This document shows, in pieces, positions 34,711 through 48,560 of a DNA stretch of 64,000 bases (its first letter is position 1; each line of letters starts with the position of its first letter). The translations under genes were made by a program, and so were the position numbers. Location: contig JAUCBJ010005191.1 in the NCBI GenBank assembly GCA_032718475.1, forward strand, positions 1-64,000. The letters are read 5' to 3'. The notes below the pieces were generated by a model. The model was not told where the DNA came from. It saw nothing but the letters and a program-made list of their open reading frames with translations, and searched no databases. Origin of the DNA: Nemertoderma westbladi. Its lineage: Eukaryota; Xenacoelomorpha; Nemertodermatida; Nemertodermatidae.

Positions 34711-35705
34711 TACTACTAGGATCGGCATGCTGCATTGCAGCTGCATTTTTAAGAATGATATGCCGGCTTGTCGACAAAATTGCGCCGCCACAACTCCTTA
34801 TCACCCATGACATTTGCTAGATCATCCGCATCTTCAAGGCCAGTGTCCTTTAAGATGCGTCTCAAGAAAGTCATGGGCTGTCCACCATGCTTATTCACTC
34901 CATGAGGCTGCTAAAGTACAAGATTATGCACTGGCTGGTCCTCACGGCGAAAGCAATGTCCTGCAAAGCGGAGGCGATTTTGTTCTAGTGTCAAGCTTGG
35001 GGGAACCAATGAGACACCTCCAATGTTATATAGTGTCTGGTTGGAGATGTGTGCATTGTACTTGACACAATGAACCCGGCGTAGCATTCTTGTGAATGTG
35101 CCATCCAGAGATTTGGTGTCCTCAGCAGTTAGAGCCCAGCATGGACTCCCATAGAGGAGTACTGGAACTACTGCTGCTCTAAATAATCGGATCTTAAGTT
35201 TCCGATTAATTCTCGGTGACTTCCAAATCCTGGAAAGCCTATTCAAGGCTGTCCATGCCTTTCCCTTACGTATTTGAAGGTCCTCTGTCAAAATTTTGGT
35301 CTTTCTGGAGTTAATAAAAAGACCAACACTAGAAGCAGCATGTTCTAATGAGCTGAGGAGCCGTTGGGCTCCCTCTAATGATTCTGAGAGTACTCCTAAG
35401 TCATCAGCAAAGTCTAGATCAGTTAGGTACTTGGCAGGATTTCCTCGACTTCTGGAGCCAGTAGGTGGAGTTATCATCACCCCATCATCATTATGATGAT
35501 CTAAGGACATGCGTAGAACATAGTCAACCACAATTATGAACAAGAATGGTGCAAGTGTGTCTCCTGGAGGACGCCCCATAACACTTCGAATGGTTCTGTG
35601 TCACCGTCAACAGTAGACACAAATGTTGTCGAACCATCGTATACTGATCTGATTGCTGCAATAATTTCATCAGGAATCCCATATAATGAAAGTACTACTA
35701 TAAAC
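34711..35705 (-). mobile_element. 5'-truncated dead non-LTR retrotransposon with RT core
   Basis: Minus-strand translation shows reverse-transcriptase motifs in order: GDTLAPFLFIIVVDYVLR, then YLTDLDFADDLGVLS with the catalytic FADD, KTKIL, ALNRLSRIWKS, VVPVLLYGSPCWALTAED and AGHCFRREDQPVHNLVL. The upstream IPDEIIAAIRSVYDGSTTF block is in another frame, so there is a frameshift at GVLQ/GDTLAP (near 35570). A TGG-to-TAG change ends the ORF at 34911-34913. The 3' end is a TAG run. Flanks CACTATGACAC (34700-34710) and CACTATAACAC (35706-35716) look like an 11-bp target-site duplication with one mismatch. Same family as 1219-1787. Confidence 0.9.
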
Positions 35706-35753
35706 CACTATAACACCTTTTGTGGCTGAAAGTCCTTACACCATTGTTTTTTC

Positions 35754-38700
35754 TAAGGATGTCCTAGCTATAATGATCAATGTTTATGTTGGCTCTTACG
35801 TGTTACTGTCTCCCAACAGTTAAGGATGACCTAGCTATATAATGATCTATGTATATGTTGGCTCTTACGTGTTACTGTCTCCCAACAGTATTGGATGACC
35901 TAGCTATATAATGATCAATGTTTATGTTGGCTCTTACGTGTTACTGTCTCCCAACAGTATTGGATGACCTAGCTATATAATGATCAATGTTTATGTTGGC
36001 TCTTACGTGTTACTGTCTCCCAACAGTTAAGGATTAATGTTTATGTTGGCTCTTACGTGTTACTGTCTCCCAACAGTTAAGGATGACCTAGCTATATAAT
36101 GATCAATGTTTATGTTGGCTCTTACGTGTTACTGTCTCCCAACAGTTAAGGATGACCTAGCTATATAATGATCAATGTTTATGTTGGCTCTTACGTGTTA
36201 CTGTCTCCCAACAGTATTAGATGACCTAGCTATATAATGATCAATGTTTATGTTGGCTCTTACGTGTTACTGTCTCCCAACAGTTAAGGATGGCCTAGCT
36301 ATATAATGATCAATGTTTATGTTGGCTCTTACGTGTTACTGTCTCCCAACAGTATTGGACGACCTAGCTATATAATGATCAATGTTTATGTTGGCTCTTA
36401 CGTGTTACTGTCTCCCAACAGTATTGGATGACCTAGCTATATAATGATCAATGTTTATGTTGGCTCTTACGTGTTACTGTCTCCCAACAGTTAAGGATGA
36501 CCTAGCTATATAATGATCAATGTTTATGTTGGCTCTTACGTGTTACTGTCTCCCAACAGTTAAGGATGACCTAGCTATATAATGATCAATGTTTATGTTG
36601 GCTCTTACGTGTTACTGTCTCCCAACAGTTAAGGATGACCTAGCTATATAATGATCAATGCTTATGTTGGCTCTTACGTGTTACTGTCTCCCAACAGTTA
36701 AGGATGACCTAGCTATATAATGATCAATGCTTATGTTGGCTCTTACGTGTTACTGTCTCCCAACAGTTAAGGATGGCCTAGCTATATAATGATCAATGTT
36801 TATGTTGGCTCTTACGTGTTACTGTCTCCCAACAGTTAAGGATGACCTAGCTATATAATGATCAATGCTTATGTTGGCTCTTACGTGTTACTGTCTCCCA
36901 ACAGTTAAGGATGACCTAGCTATATAATGATCAATGTTTATGTTGGCTCTTACGTGTTACTGTCTCCCAACAGTATTGGATGACCTAGCTATATAATGAT
37001 CAATGCTTATGTTGGCTCTTACGTGTTACTGTCTCCCAACAGTTAAGGATGACCTAGCTATATAATGATCAATGTTTATGTTGGCTCTTACGTGTTACTG
37101 TCTCCCAACAGTTAAGGATGACCTAGCTATATAATGATCAATGCTTATGTTGGCTCTTACGTGTTACTGTCTCCCAACAGTATTGGATGACCTAGCTATA
37201 TAATGATCAATGTTTATGTTGGCTCTTACGTGTTACTGTCTCCCAACAGTTAAGGATGACCTAGCTATATAATGATCAATGTTTATGTTGGCTCTTACGT
37301 GTTACTGTCTCCCAACAGTATTGGATGACCTAGCTATATAATGATCAATGTTTATGTTGGCTCTTACGTGTTACTGTCTCCCAACAGTATTGGATGACCT
37401 AGCTATATAATGATCAATGTTTATGTTGGCTCTTACGTGTTACTGTCTCCCAACAGTTAAGGATGACCTAGCTATATAATGATCAATGTTTATGTTGGCT
37501 CTTACGTGTTACTGTCTCCCAACAGTATTGGATGACCTAGCTATATAATGATCAATGTTTATGTTGGCTCTTACGTGTTACTGTCTCCCAACAGTTAAGG
37601 ATGACCAGCTATATAATGATCAATGTTTATGTTGGCTCTTACGTGTTACTGTCTCCCAACAGTTAAGGATGACCTAGCTATATAATGATCAATGTTTATG
37701 TTGGCTCTTACGTGTTACTGTCTCCCAACAGTTAAGGATGACCTAGCTATATAATGATCAATGTTTATGTTGGCTCTTACGTGTTACTGTCTCCCAACAG
37801 TTAAGGATGACCTAGCTATATAATGATCAATGTTTATGTTGGCTCTTACGTGTTACTGTCTCCCAACAGTTAAGGATGACCTAGCTATATAATGATCAAT
37901 GTTTATGTTGGCTCTTACGTGTTACTGTCTCCCAACAGTTAAGGATGACCTAGCTATATAATGATCAATGTTTATGTTGGCTCTTACGTGTTACTGTCTC
38001 CCAACAGTTAAGGATGACCTAGCTATATAATGATCAATGTTTATGTTGGCTCTTACGTGTTACTGTCTCCCAACAGTTAAGGATGACCTAGCTATATAAT
38101 GATCAATGTTTATGTTGGCTCTTACGTGTTACTGTCTCCCAACAGTTAAGGATGACCTAGCTATATAATGATCAATGTTTATGTTGGCTCTTACGTGTTA
38201 CTGTCTCCCAACAGTATTGGATGACCTAGCTATATAATGATCAATGTTTATGTTGGCTCTTACGTGTTACTGTCTCCCAACAGTTAAGGATGACCTAGCT
38301 ATATAATGATCAATGCTTATGTTGGCTCTTACGTGTTACTGTCTCCCAACAGTTAAGGATGACCTAGCTATATAATGATCAATGCTTATGTTGGCTCTTA
38401 CGTGTTACTGTCTCCCAACAGTTAAGGATGACCTAGCTATATAATGATCAATGTTTATGTTGGCTCTTACGTGTTACTGTCTCCCAACAGTTAAGGATGA
38501 CCTAGCTATATAATGATCAATGCTTATGTTGGCTCTTACGTGTTACTGTCTCCCAACAGTTAAGGATGACCTAGCTATATAATGATCAATGTTTATGTTG
38601 GCTCTTACGTGTTACTGTCTCCCAACAGTATTGGATGACCTAGCTATATAATGATCAATGTTTATGTTGGCTCTTACGTGTTACTGTCTCCCAACAGTTA

Positions 38701-41700
38701 AGGATGACCTAGCTATATAATGATCAATGTTTATGTTGGCTCTTACGTGTTACTGTCTCCCAACAGTATTGGATGACCAGCTATATAATGATCAATGTTT
38801 ATGTTGGCTCTTACGTGTTACTGTCTCCCAACAGTATTGGGATGACCTAGCTATATAATGATCAATGTTTATGTTGGCTCTTACGTGTTACTGTCTCCCA
38901 ACAGTATTGGATGACCAGCTATATAATGATCAATGTTTATGTTGGCTCTTACGTGTTACTGTCTCCCAACAGTTAAGGATGACCTAGCTATATAATGATC
39001 AATGTTTATGTTGGCTCTTACGTGTTACTGTCTCCCAACAGTATTGGATGACCAGCTATATAATGATCAATGTTTATGTTGGCTCTTACGTGTTACTGTC
39101 TCCCAACAGTTAAGGATGACCTAGCTATATAATGATCAATGTTTATGTTGGCTCTTACGTGTTACTGTCTCCCAACAGTATTGGATGACCTAGCTATATA
39201 ATGATCAATGTTTATGTTGGCTCTTACGTGTTACTGTCTCCCAACAGTGTTGGATGACCAGCTATATAATGATCAATGTTTATGTTGGCTCTTACGTGTT
39301 ACTGTCTCCCAACAGTTAAGGATGACCTAGCTATATAATGATCAATGTTTATGTTGGCTCTTACGTGTTACTGTCTCCCAACAGTTAAGGATGACCTAGC
39401 TATATAATGATCAATGTTTATGTTGGCTCTTACGTGTTACTGTCTCCCAACAGTATTGGATGACCAGCTATATAATGATCAATGTTTATGTTGGCTCTTA
39501 CGTGTTACTGTCTCCCAACAGTTAAGGATGACCTAGCTATAATGATCAATGTTTATGTTGGCTCTTACGTGTTACTGTCTCCCAACAGTATTGGATGACC
39601 AGCTATATAATGATCAATGTTTATGTTGGCTCTTACGTGTTACTGTCTCCCAACAGTTAAGGATGACCAGCTATATAATGATCAATGTTTATGTTGGCTC
39701 TTACGTGTTACTGTCTCCCAACAGTTAAGGATGACCTAGCTATATAATGATCAATGTTTATGTTGGCTCTTACGTGTTACTGTCTCCCAACAGTTAAGGA
39801 TGACCTAGCTATATAATGATCAATGTTTATGTTGGCTCTTACGTGTTACTGTCTCCCAACAGTTAAGGATGACCAGCTATATAATGATCAATGTTTATGT
39901 TGGCTCTTACGTGTTACTGTCTCCCAACAGTTAAGGATGACCTAGCTATATAATGATCAATGTTTATGTTGGCTCTTACGTGTTACTGTCTCCCAACAGT
40001 ATTGGATGACCAGCTATATAATGATCAATGTTTATGTTGGCTCTTACGTGTTACTGTCTCCCAACAGTTAAGGATGACCTAGCTATATAATGATCAATGT
40101 TTATGTTGGCTCTTACGTGTTACTGTCTCCCAACAGTTAAGGATGACCTAGCTATATAATGATCAATGTTTATGTTGGCTCTTACGTGTTACTGTCTCCC
40201 AACAGTTAAGGATGACCTAGCTATATAATGATCAATGTTTATGTTGGCTCTTACGTGTTACTGTCTCCCAACAGTATTGGATGACCTAGCTATATAATGA
40301 TCAATGTTTATGTTGGCTCTTACGTGTTACTGTCTCCCAACAGTATGGATGACCTAGCTATATAATGATCAATGTTTATGTTGGCTCTTACGTGTTACTG
40401 TCTCCCAACAGTTATTGGATGACCTAGCTATATAATGATCAATGTTTATGTTGGCTCTTACGTGTTACTGTCTCCCAACAGTTAAGGATGACCTAGCTAT
40501 ATAATGATCAATGTTTATGTTGGCTCTTACGTGTTACTGTCTCCCAACAGTATTGGATGACCTAGCTATATAATGATCAATGTTTATGTTGGCTCTTACG
40601 TGTTACTGTCTCCCAACAGTTAAGGATGACCTAGCTATATAATGATCAATGTTTATGTTGGCTCTTACGTGTTACTGTCTCCCAACAGTTATGGATGACC
40701 TAGCTATATAATGATCAATGTTTATGTTGGCTCTTACGTGTTACTGTCTCCCAACAGTTAAGGATGACCTAGCTATATAATGATCAATGTTTATGTTGGC
40801 TCTTACGTGTTACTGTCTCCCAACAGTTAAGGATGACCTAGCTATATAATGATCAATGTTTATGTTGGCTCTTACGTGTTACTGTCTCCCAACAGTATTG
40901 GATGACCTAGCTATATAATGATCAATGTTTATGTTGGCTCTTACGTGTTACTGTCTCCCAACAGTTAAGGATGACCTAGCTATATAATGATCAATGTTTA
41001 TGTTGGCTCTTACGTGTTACTGTCTCCCAACAGTATTGGATGACCTAGCTATATAATGATCAATGTTTATGTTGGCTCTTACGTGTTACTGTCTCCCAAC
41101 AGTTAAGGATGACCTAGCTATATAATGATCAATGTTTATGTTGGCTCTTACGTGTTACTGTCTCCCAACAGTATTGGATGACCTAGCTATATAATGATCA
41201 ATGTTTATGTTGGCTCTTACGTGTTACTGTCTCCCAACAGTTAAGGATGACCTAGCTATATAATGATCAATGTTTATGTTGGCTCTTACGTGTTACTGTC
41301 TCCCAACAGTATTGGATGACCTAGCTATATAATGATCAATGTTTATGTTGGCTCTTACGTGTTACTGTCTCCCAACAGTTAAGGATGACCTAGCTATATA
41401 ATGATCAATGTTTATGTTGGCTCTTACGTGTTACTGTCTCCCAACAGTATTGGATGACCTAGCTATATAATGATCAATGTTTATGTTGGCTCTTACGTGT
41501 TACTGTCTCCCAACAGTTAAGGATGACCTAGCTATATAATGATCAATGTTTATGTTGGCTCTTACGTGTTACTGTCTCCCAACAGTATTGGATGACCTAG
41601 CTATATAATGATCAATGTTTATGTTGGCTCTTACGTGTTACTGTCTCCCAACAGTATTGGATGACCTAGCTATATAATGATCAATGTTTATGTTGGCTCT

Positions 41701-44700
41701 TACGTGTTACTGTCTCCCAACAGTTAAGGATGACCTAGCTATATAATGATCAATGTTTATGTTGGCTCTTACGTGTTACTGTCTCCCAACAGTATTGGAT
41801 GACCTAGCTATATAATGATCAATGTTTATGTTGGCTCTTACGTGTTACTGTCTCCCAACAGTTAAGGATGACCTAGCTATATAATGATCAATGTTTATGT
41901 TGGCTCTTACGTGTTACTGTCTCCCAACAGTTATGGATGACCTAGCTATATAATGATCAATGTTTATGTTGGCTCTTACGTGTTACTGTCTCCCAACAGT
42001 TAAGGATGACCTAGCTATATAATGATCAATGTTTATGTTGGCTCTTACGTGTTACTGTCTCCCAACAGTATTGGATGACCTAGCTATATAATGATCAATG
42101 TTTATGTTGGCTCTTACGTGTTACTGTCTCCCAACAGTTAAGGATGACCTAGCTATATAATGATCAATGTTTATGTTGGCTCTTACGTGTTACTGTCTCC
42201 CAACAGTATTGGATGACCTAGCTATATAATGATCAATGTTTATGTTGGCTCTTACGTGTTACTGTCTCCCAACAGTTAAGGATGACCTAGCTATATAATG
42301 ATCAATGTTTATGTTGGCTCTTACGTGTTACTGTCTCCCAACAGTATTGGATGACCTAGCTATATAATGATCAATGTTTATGTTGGCTCTTACGTGTTAC
42401 TGTCTCCCAACAGTATTGGATGACCTAGCTATATAATGATCAATGTTTATGTTGGCTCTTACGTGTTACTGTCTCCCAACAGTATTGGATGACCTAGCTA
42501 TATAATGATCAATGTTTATGTTGGCTCTTACGTGTTACTGTCTCCCAACAGTATTGGATGACCTAGCTATATAATGATCAATGTTTATGTTGGCTCTTAC
42601 GTGTTACTGTCTCCCAACAGTATTGGATGACCTAGCTATATAATGATCAATGTTTATGTTGGCTCTTACGTGTTACTGTCTCCCAACAGTATTGGATGAC
42701 CTAGCTATATAATGATCAATGTTTATGTTGGCTCTTACGTGTTACTGTCTCCCAACAGTATTGGATGACCTAGCTATATAATGATCAATGTTTATGTTGG
42801 CTCTTACGTGTTACTGTCTCCCAACAGTTATGGATGACCTAGCTATATAATGATCAATGTTTATGTTGGCTCTTACGTGTTACTGTCTCCCAACAGTATT
42901 GGATGACCTAGCTATATAATGATCAATGTTTATGTTGGCTCTTACGTGTTACTGTCTCCCAACAGTTATGGATGACCTAGCTATATAATGATCAATGTTT
43001 ATGTTGGCTCTTACGTGTTACTGTCTCCCAACAGTATTGGATGACCTAGCTATATAATGATCAATGTTTATGTTGGCTCTTACGTGTTACTGTCTCCCAA
43101 CAGTATTGGATGACCTAGCTATATAATGATCAATGTTTATGTTGGCTCTTACGTGTTACTGTCTCCCAACAGTTAAGGATGACCTAGCTATATAATGATC
43201 AATGTTTATGTTGGCTCTTACGTGTTACTGTCTCCCAACAGTATTGGATGACCTAGCTATATAATGATCAATGTTTATGTTGGCTCTTACGTGTTACTGT
43301 CTCCCAACAGTTAAGGATGACCTAGCTATATAATGATCAATGTTTATGTTGGCTCTTACGTGTTACTGTCTCCCAACAGTATTGGATGACCTAGCTATAT
43401 AATGATCAATGTTTATGTTGGCTCTTACGTGTTACTGTCTCCCAACAGTTATGGATGACCTAGCTATATAATGATCAATGTTTATGTTGGCTCTTACGTG
43501 TTACTGTCTCCCAACAGTTAAGGATGACCTAGCTATATAATGATCAATGTTTATGTTGGCTCTTACGTGTTACTGTCTCCCAACAGTATTGGATGACCTA
43601 GCTATATAATGATCAATGTTTATGTTGGCTCTTACGTGTTACTGTCTCCCAACAGTATTGGATGACCTAGCTATATAATGATCAATGTTTATGTTGGCTC
43701 TTACGTGTTACTGTCTCCCAACAGTATTGGATGACCTAGCTATATAATGATCAATGTTTATGTTGGCTCTTACGTGTTACTGTCTCCCAACAGTATTGGA
43801 TGACCTAGCTATATAATGATCAATGTTTATGTTGGCTCTTACGTGTTACTGTCTCCCAACAGTATTGGATGACCTAGCTATATAATGATCAATGTTTATG
43901 TTGGCTCTTACGTGTTACTGTCTCCCAACAGTATTGGATGACCTAGCTATATAATGATCAATGTTTATGTTGGCTCTTACGTGTTACTGTCTCCCAACAG
44001 TATTGGATGACCTAGCTATATAATGATCAATGTTTATGTTGGCTCTTACGTGTTACTGTCTCCCAACAGTATTGGATGACCTAGCTATATAATGATCAAT
44101 GTTTATGTTGGCTCTTACGTGTTACTGTCTCCCAACAGTTAAGGATGACCTAGCTATATAATGATCAATGTTTATGTTGGCTCTTACGTGTTACTGTCTC
44201 CCAACAGTATTGGATGACCTAGCTATATAATGATCAATGTTTATGTTGGCTCTTACGTGTTACTGTCTCCCAACAGTTAAGGATGACCTAGCTATATAAT
44301 GATCAATGTTTATGTTGGCTCTTACGTGGTACTGTCTCCCAACAGTATTGGATGACCTAGCTATATAATGATCAATGTTTATGTTGGCTCTTACGTGTTA
44401 CTGTCTCCCAACAGTTAAGGATGACCTAGCTATATAATGATCAATGTTTATGTTGGCTCTTACGTGTTACTGTTTCCCAACAGTTAAGGATGACCAGCTA
44501 TATAATGATCAATGTTTATGTTGGCTCTTACGTGTTACTGTTTCCCAACAGTTAAGGATGACCAGCTATATAATGATCAATGTTTATGTTGGCTCTTACG
44601 TGTTACTGTCTCCCAACAGTTAAGGATGACCTAGCTATATAATGATCAATGTTTATGTTGGCTCTTACGTGTTGCTGTCTCCCAACAGTTAAGGATGACC

Positions 44701-47700
44701 AGCTATATAATGATCAATGTTTATGTTGGCTCTTACGTGTTACTGTTTCCCAACAGTTAAGGATGACCAGCTATATAATGATCAATGTTTATGTTGGCTC
44801 TTACGTGTTACTGTTTCCCAACAGTTAAGGATGACCTAGCTATATAATGATCAATGTTTATGTTGGCTCTTACGTGGTACTGTCTCCCAACAGTATTGGA
44901 TGACCTAGCTATATAATGATCAATGTTTATGTTGGCTCTTACGTGTTACTGTCTCCCAACAGTTAAGGATGACCTAGCTATATAATGATCAATGTTTATG
45001 TTGGCTCTTACGTGTTACTGTCTCCCAACAGTATTGGATGACCTAGCTATATAATGATCAATGTTTATGTTGGCTCTTACGTGGTACTGTCTCCCAACAG
45101 TATTGTATGACCAGCTATATAATGATCAATGTTTATGTTGGCTCTTACGTGTTACTGTCTCCCAACAGTTAAGGATGACCTAGCTATATAATGATCAATG
45201 TTTATGTTGGCTCTTACGTGTTACTGTCTCCCAACAGTATTGGATGGCCTAGCTATATAATGATCAATGTTTATGTTGGCTCTTACGTGTTACTGTCTCC
45301 CAACAGTATTGGATGACCTAGCTATATAATGATCAATGTTTATGTTGGCTCTTACGTGTTATTGTCTCCCAACAGTTAAGGATGACCTAGCTATATAATG
45401 ATCAATGTTTATGTTGGCTCTTACGTGTTACTGTCTCCCAACAGTTAAGGATGACCTAGCTATATAATGATCAATGTTTATGTTGGCTCTTACGTGTTAC
45501 TGTCTCCCAACAGTATTGGATGACCTAGCTATATAATGATCAATGTTTATGTTGGCTCTTACGTGTTACTGTCTCCCAACAGTATTGGATGACCTAGCTA
45601 TATAATGATCAATGTTTATGTTGGCTCTTACGTGTTACTGTCTCCCAACAGTATTGGATGACCTAGCTATATAATGATCAATGTTTATGTTGGCTCTTAC
45701 GTGTTACTGTCTCCCAACAGTTAAGGATGACCTAGCTATATAATGATCAATGTTTATGTTGGCTCTTACGTGTTACTGTCTCCCAACAGTTAAGGATGAC
45801 CAGCTATATAATGATCAATGTTTATGTTGGCTCTTACGTGTTACTGTCTCCCAACAGTTAAGGATGACCTAGCTATATAATGATCAATGTTTATGTTGGC
45901 TCTTACGTGTTACTGTCTCCCAACAGTATTGGATGACCTAGCTATATAATGATCAATGTTTATGTTGGCTCTTACGTGTTACTGTCTCCCAACAGTATTG
46001 GATGACCTAGCTATATAATGATCAATGTTTATGTTGGCTCTTACGTGTTACTGTCTCCCAACAGTTAAGGATGACCTAGCTATATAATGATCAATGTTTA
46101 TGTTGGCTCTTACGTGTTACTGTCTCCCAACAGTTAAGGATGACCTAGCTATATAATGATCAATGTTTATGTTGGCTCTTACGTGTTACTGTCTCCCAAC
46201 AGTTAAGGATGACCTAGCTATATAATGATCAATGTTTATGTTGGCTCTTACGTGTTACTGTCTCCCAACAGTATTGGATGACCTAGCTATATAATGATCA
46301 ATGTTTATGTTGGCTCTTACGTGTTACTGTCTCCCAACAGTTAAGGATGACCTAGCTATATAATGATCAATGTTTATGTTGGCTCTTACGTGTTACTGTC
46401 TCCCAACAGTTAAGGATGACCTAGCTATATAATGATCAATGTTTATGTTGGCTCTTACGTGTTACTGTCTCCCAACAGTTAAGGATGACCTAGCTATATA
46501 ATGATCAATGTTTATGTTGGCTCTTACGTGTTACTGTCTCCCAACAGTATTGGATGACCTAGCTATATAATGATCAATGTTTATGTTGGCTCTTACGTGT
46601 TACTGTCTCCCAACAGTTAAGGATGACCTAGCTATATAATGATCAATGTTTATGTTGGCTCTTACGTGTTACTGTCTCCCAACAGTATTGGATGACCAGC
46701 TATATAATGATCAATGTTTATGTTGGCTCTTACGTGTTACTGTCTCCCAACAGTATTGGATGACCAGCTATATAATGATCAATGTTTATGTTGGCTCTTA
46801 CGTGTTACTGTCTCCCAACAGTATTGGATGACCTAGCTATATAATGATCAATGTTTATGTTGGCTCTTACGTGTTACTGTCTCCCAACAGTATTGGATGA
46901 CCAGCTATATAATGATCAATGTTTATGTTGGCTCTTACGTGTTACTGTCTCCCAACAGTATTGGATGACCTAGCTATATAATGATCAATGTTTATGTTGG
47001 CTCTTACGTGTTACTGTCTCCCAACAGTATTGGATGACCAGCTATATAATGATCAATGTTTATGTTGGCTCTTACGTGTTACTGTCTCCCAACAGTATTG
47101 GATGACCTAGCTATATAATGATCAATGTTTATGTTGGCTCTTACGTGTTACTGTCTCCCAACAGTATTGGATGACCAGCTATATAATGATCAATGTTTAT
47201 GTTGGCTCTTACGTGTTACTGTCTCCCAACAGTATTGGATGACCTAGCTATATAATGATCAATGTTTATGTTGGCTCTTACGTGTTACTGTCTCCCAACA
47301 GTATTGGATGACCTAGCTATATAATGATCAATGTTTATGTTGGCTCTTACGTGTTACTGTCTCCCAACAGTTAAGGATGACCTAGCTATATAATGATCAA
47401 TGTTTATGTTGGCTCTTACGTGTTACTGTCTCCCAACAGTATTGGATGGCCTAGCTATATAATGATCAATGTTTATGTTGGCTCTTACGTGTTACTGTCT
47501 CCCAACAGTTAAGGATGACCTAGCTATATAATGATCAATGTTTATGTTGGCTCTTACGTGTTACTGTCTTCCAACAGTATTGGATGGCCTAGCTATATAA
47601 TGATCAATGTTTATGTTGGCTCTTACGTGTTACTGTCTCCCAACAGTTAAGGATGACCAGCTATATAATGATCAATGTTTATGTTGGCTCTTACGTGTTA

Positions 47701-48120
47701 CTGTCTCCCAACAGTTAAGGATGACCTAGCTATATAATGATCAATGTTTATGTTGGCTCTTACGTGTTACTGTCTCCCAACAGTATTGGATGACCTAGCT
47801 ATATAATGATCAATGTTTATGTTGGCTCTTACGTGTTACTGTCTCCCAACAGTTAAGGATGACCTAGCTATATAATGATCAATGTTTATGTTGGCTCTTA
47901 CGTGTTACTGTCTCCCAACAGTATTGGATGACCTAGCTATATAATGATCAATGTTTATGTTGGCTCTTACGTGTTACTGTCTCCCAACAGTATTGGATGA
48001 CCAGCTATATAATGATCTATGTATATGTTGGCTCTTACGTGTTACTGTCTCCCAACAGTATTGGATGACCTAGCTATATAATGATCAATGTTTATGTTCG
48101 CTCTTACGTTACTGTCTCCC
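35754..48120 (+). repeat. 69-bp minisatellite, about 180 copies (12.4 kb)
   Basis: The unit contains ATGTTGGCTCTTACGTGTTA, CTGTCTCCCAACAG and GACCTAGCTATATAATGATC. Two main alleles (AGTTAAGG and AGTATTGG) alternate in blocks; a two-base deletion (GACCAGC) marks 67-bp units. The pyrimidine tract plus CAACAG looks like a 3' splice site. It is the largest single feature of the window, and no gene was found in it. Confidence 0.97.
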
Positions 48121-48366
48121 AGTTTCACTGTTGTTTCTCTTAGTCCTTCATTGTATGTTATGTTAGCAATAATGCAGAATGTTATTTATTTACTGTTGTA
48201 TTTATTTATCATATAATTTATTTATTTAGTGTTTTGTTACTATAAGTGCTAAACTATCTGTAAATTAAAACTTTGGTTGAAATGGGGGAATTATATGCTT
48301 TTTAAACTGCTTCATCACCGATCGGGGAGGGGGGTCTTCAAGTTATCTTTACCGGAACCAAAGTAA
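48121..48366. other. Intergenic spacer
   Basis: AT-rich, nothing recognised. Confidence 0.4.
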
Positions 48367-48480
48367 TTTAGGAAACAGAATGGAAGGGTTTACTGTTGAA
48401 GATCACCCATGGTGGTGAACAGGCATTCCTTTAGGAAACAGAGTGGAAGGGTTTACTGTGGAAGATCACCAATGGTGGCT
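48367..48480 (+). repeat. 63-bp direct duplication leading into a tRNA-like element
   Basis: TTTAGGAAACAGAATGGAAG and the following GGTTTACTGT, GAAGATCACC blocks occur at 48367 and again at 48430. The first copy ends CCCATGGTGGTGAACAGG, the second CCAATGGTGGCTGAACTGG, so the duplication includes the start of the A box of the downstream element. Confidence 0.8.
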
Positions 48481-48560
48481 GAACTGGTTAGCGCTACAAC
48501 TGATGAGACCTGTTAGGCCGAAACGTACGAGTAGCGCTGGTTCAAACCCCGGTGACGTTT
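48474..48560 (+). ncRNA. tRNA-like/SINE-like Pol III element with hammerhead-like core
   Basis: TGGCTGAACTGG (48476-48487) fits the Pol III A-box consensus and GGTTCAAACCC (48539-48549) fits the B box. Between them lie hammerhead ribozyme core boxes: CTGATGA (48500-48506), a stem-loop GACCTGTTAGGCC (48507-48519, one A/C mismatch) and GAAA (48520-48523). An outer perfect 8-bp inverted repeat AGCGCTAC (48490-48497)/GTAGCGCT (48531-48538) encloses the core. The boxes match the hammerhead consensus. The geometry is imperfect: two unpaired bases before CTGATGA if the outer stem forms fully, and a GTA cleavage triplet that overlaps that stem. It is not a functional tRNA because the T and acceptor stems do not pair well. 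The best guess is a decayed SINE- or retrozyme-like copy. Confidence 0.45.

Noticed and set aside
34911-35579. Active reverse transcriptase gene
   Set aside because: 5' truncated, frameshifted before GDTLAP and stopped by a TGG-to-TAG change.
48474-48560. Functional tRNA gene
   Set aside because: A and B boxes are present, but acceptor and T stems do not pair and no anticodon arm is recognisable.
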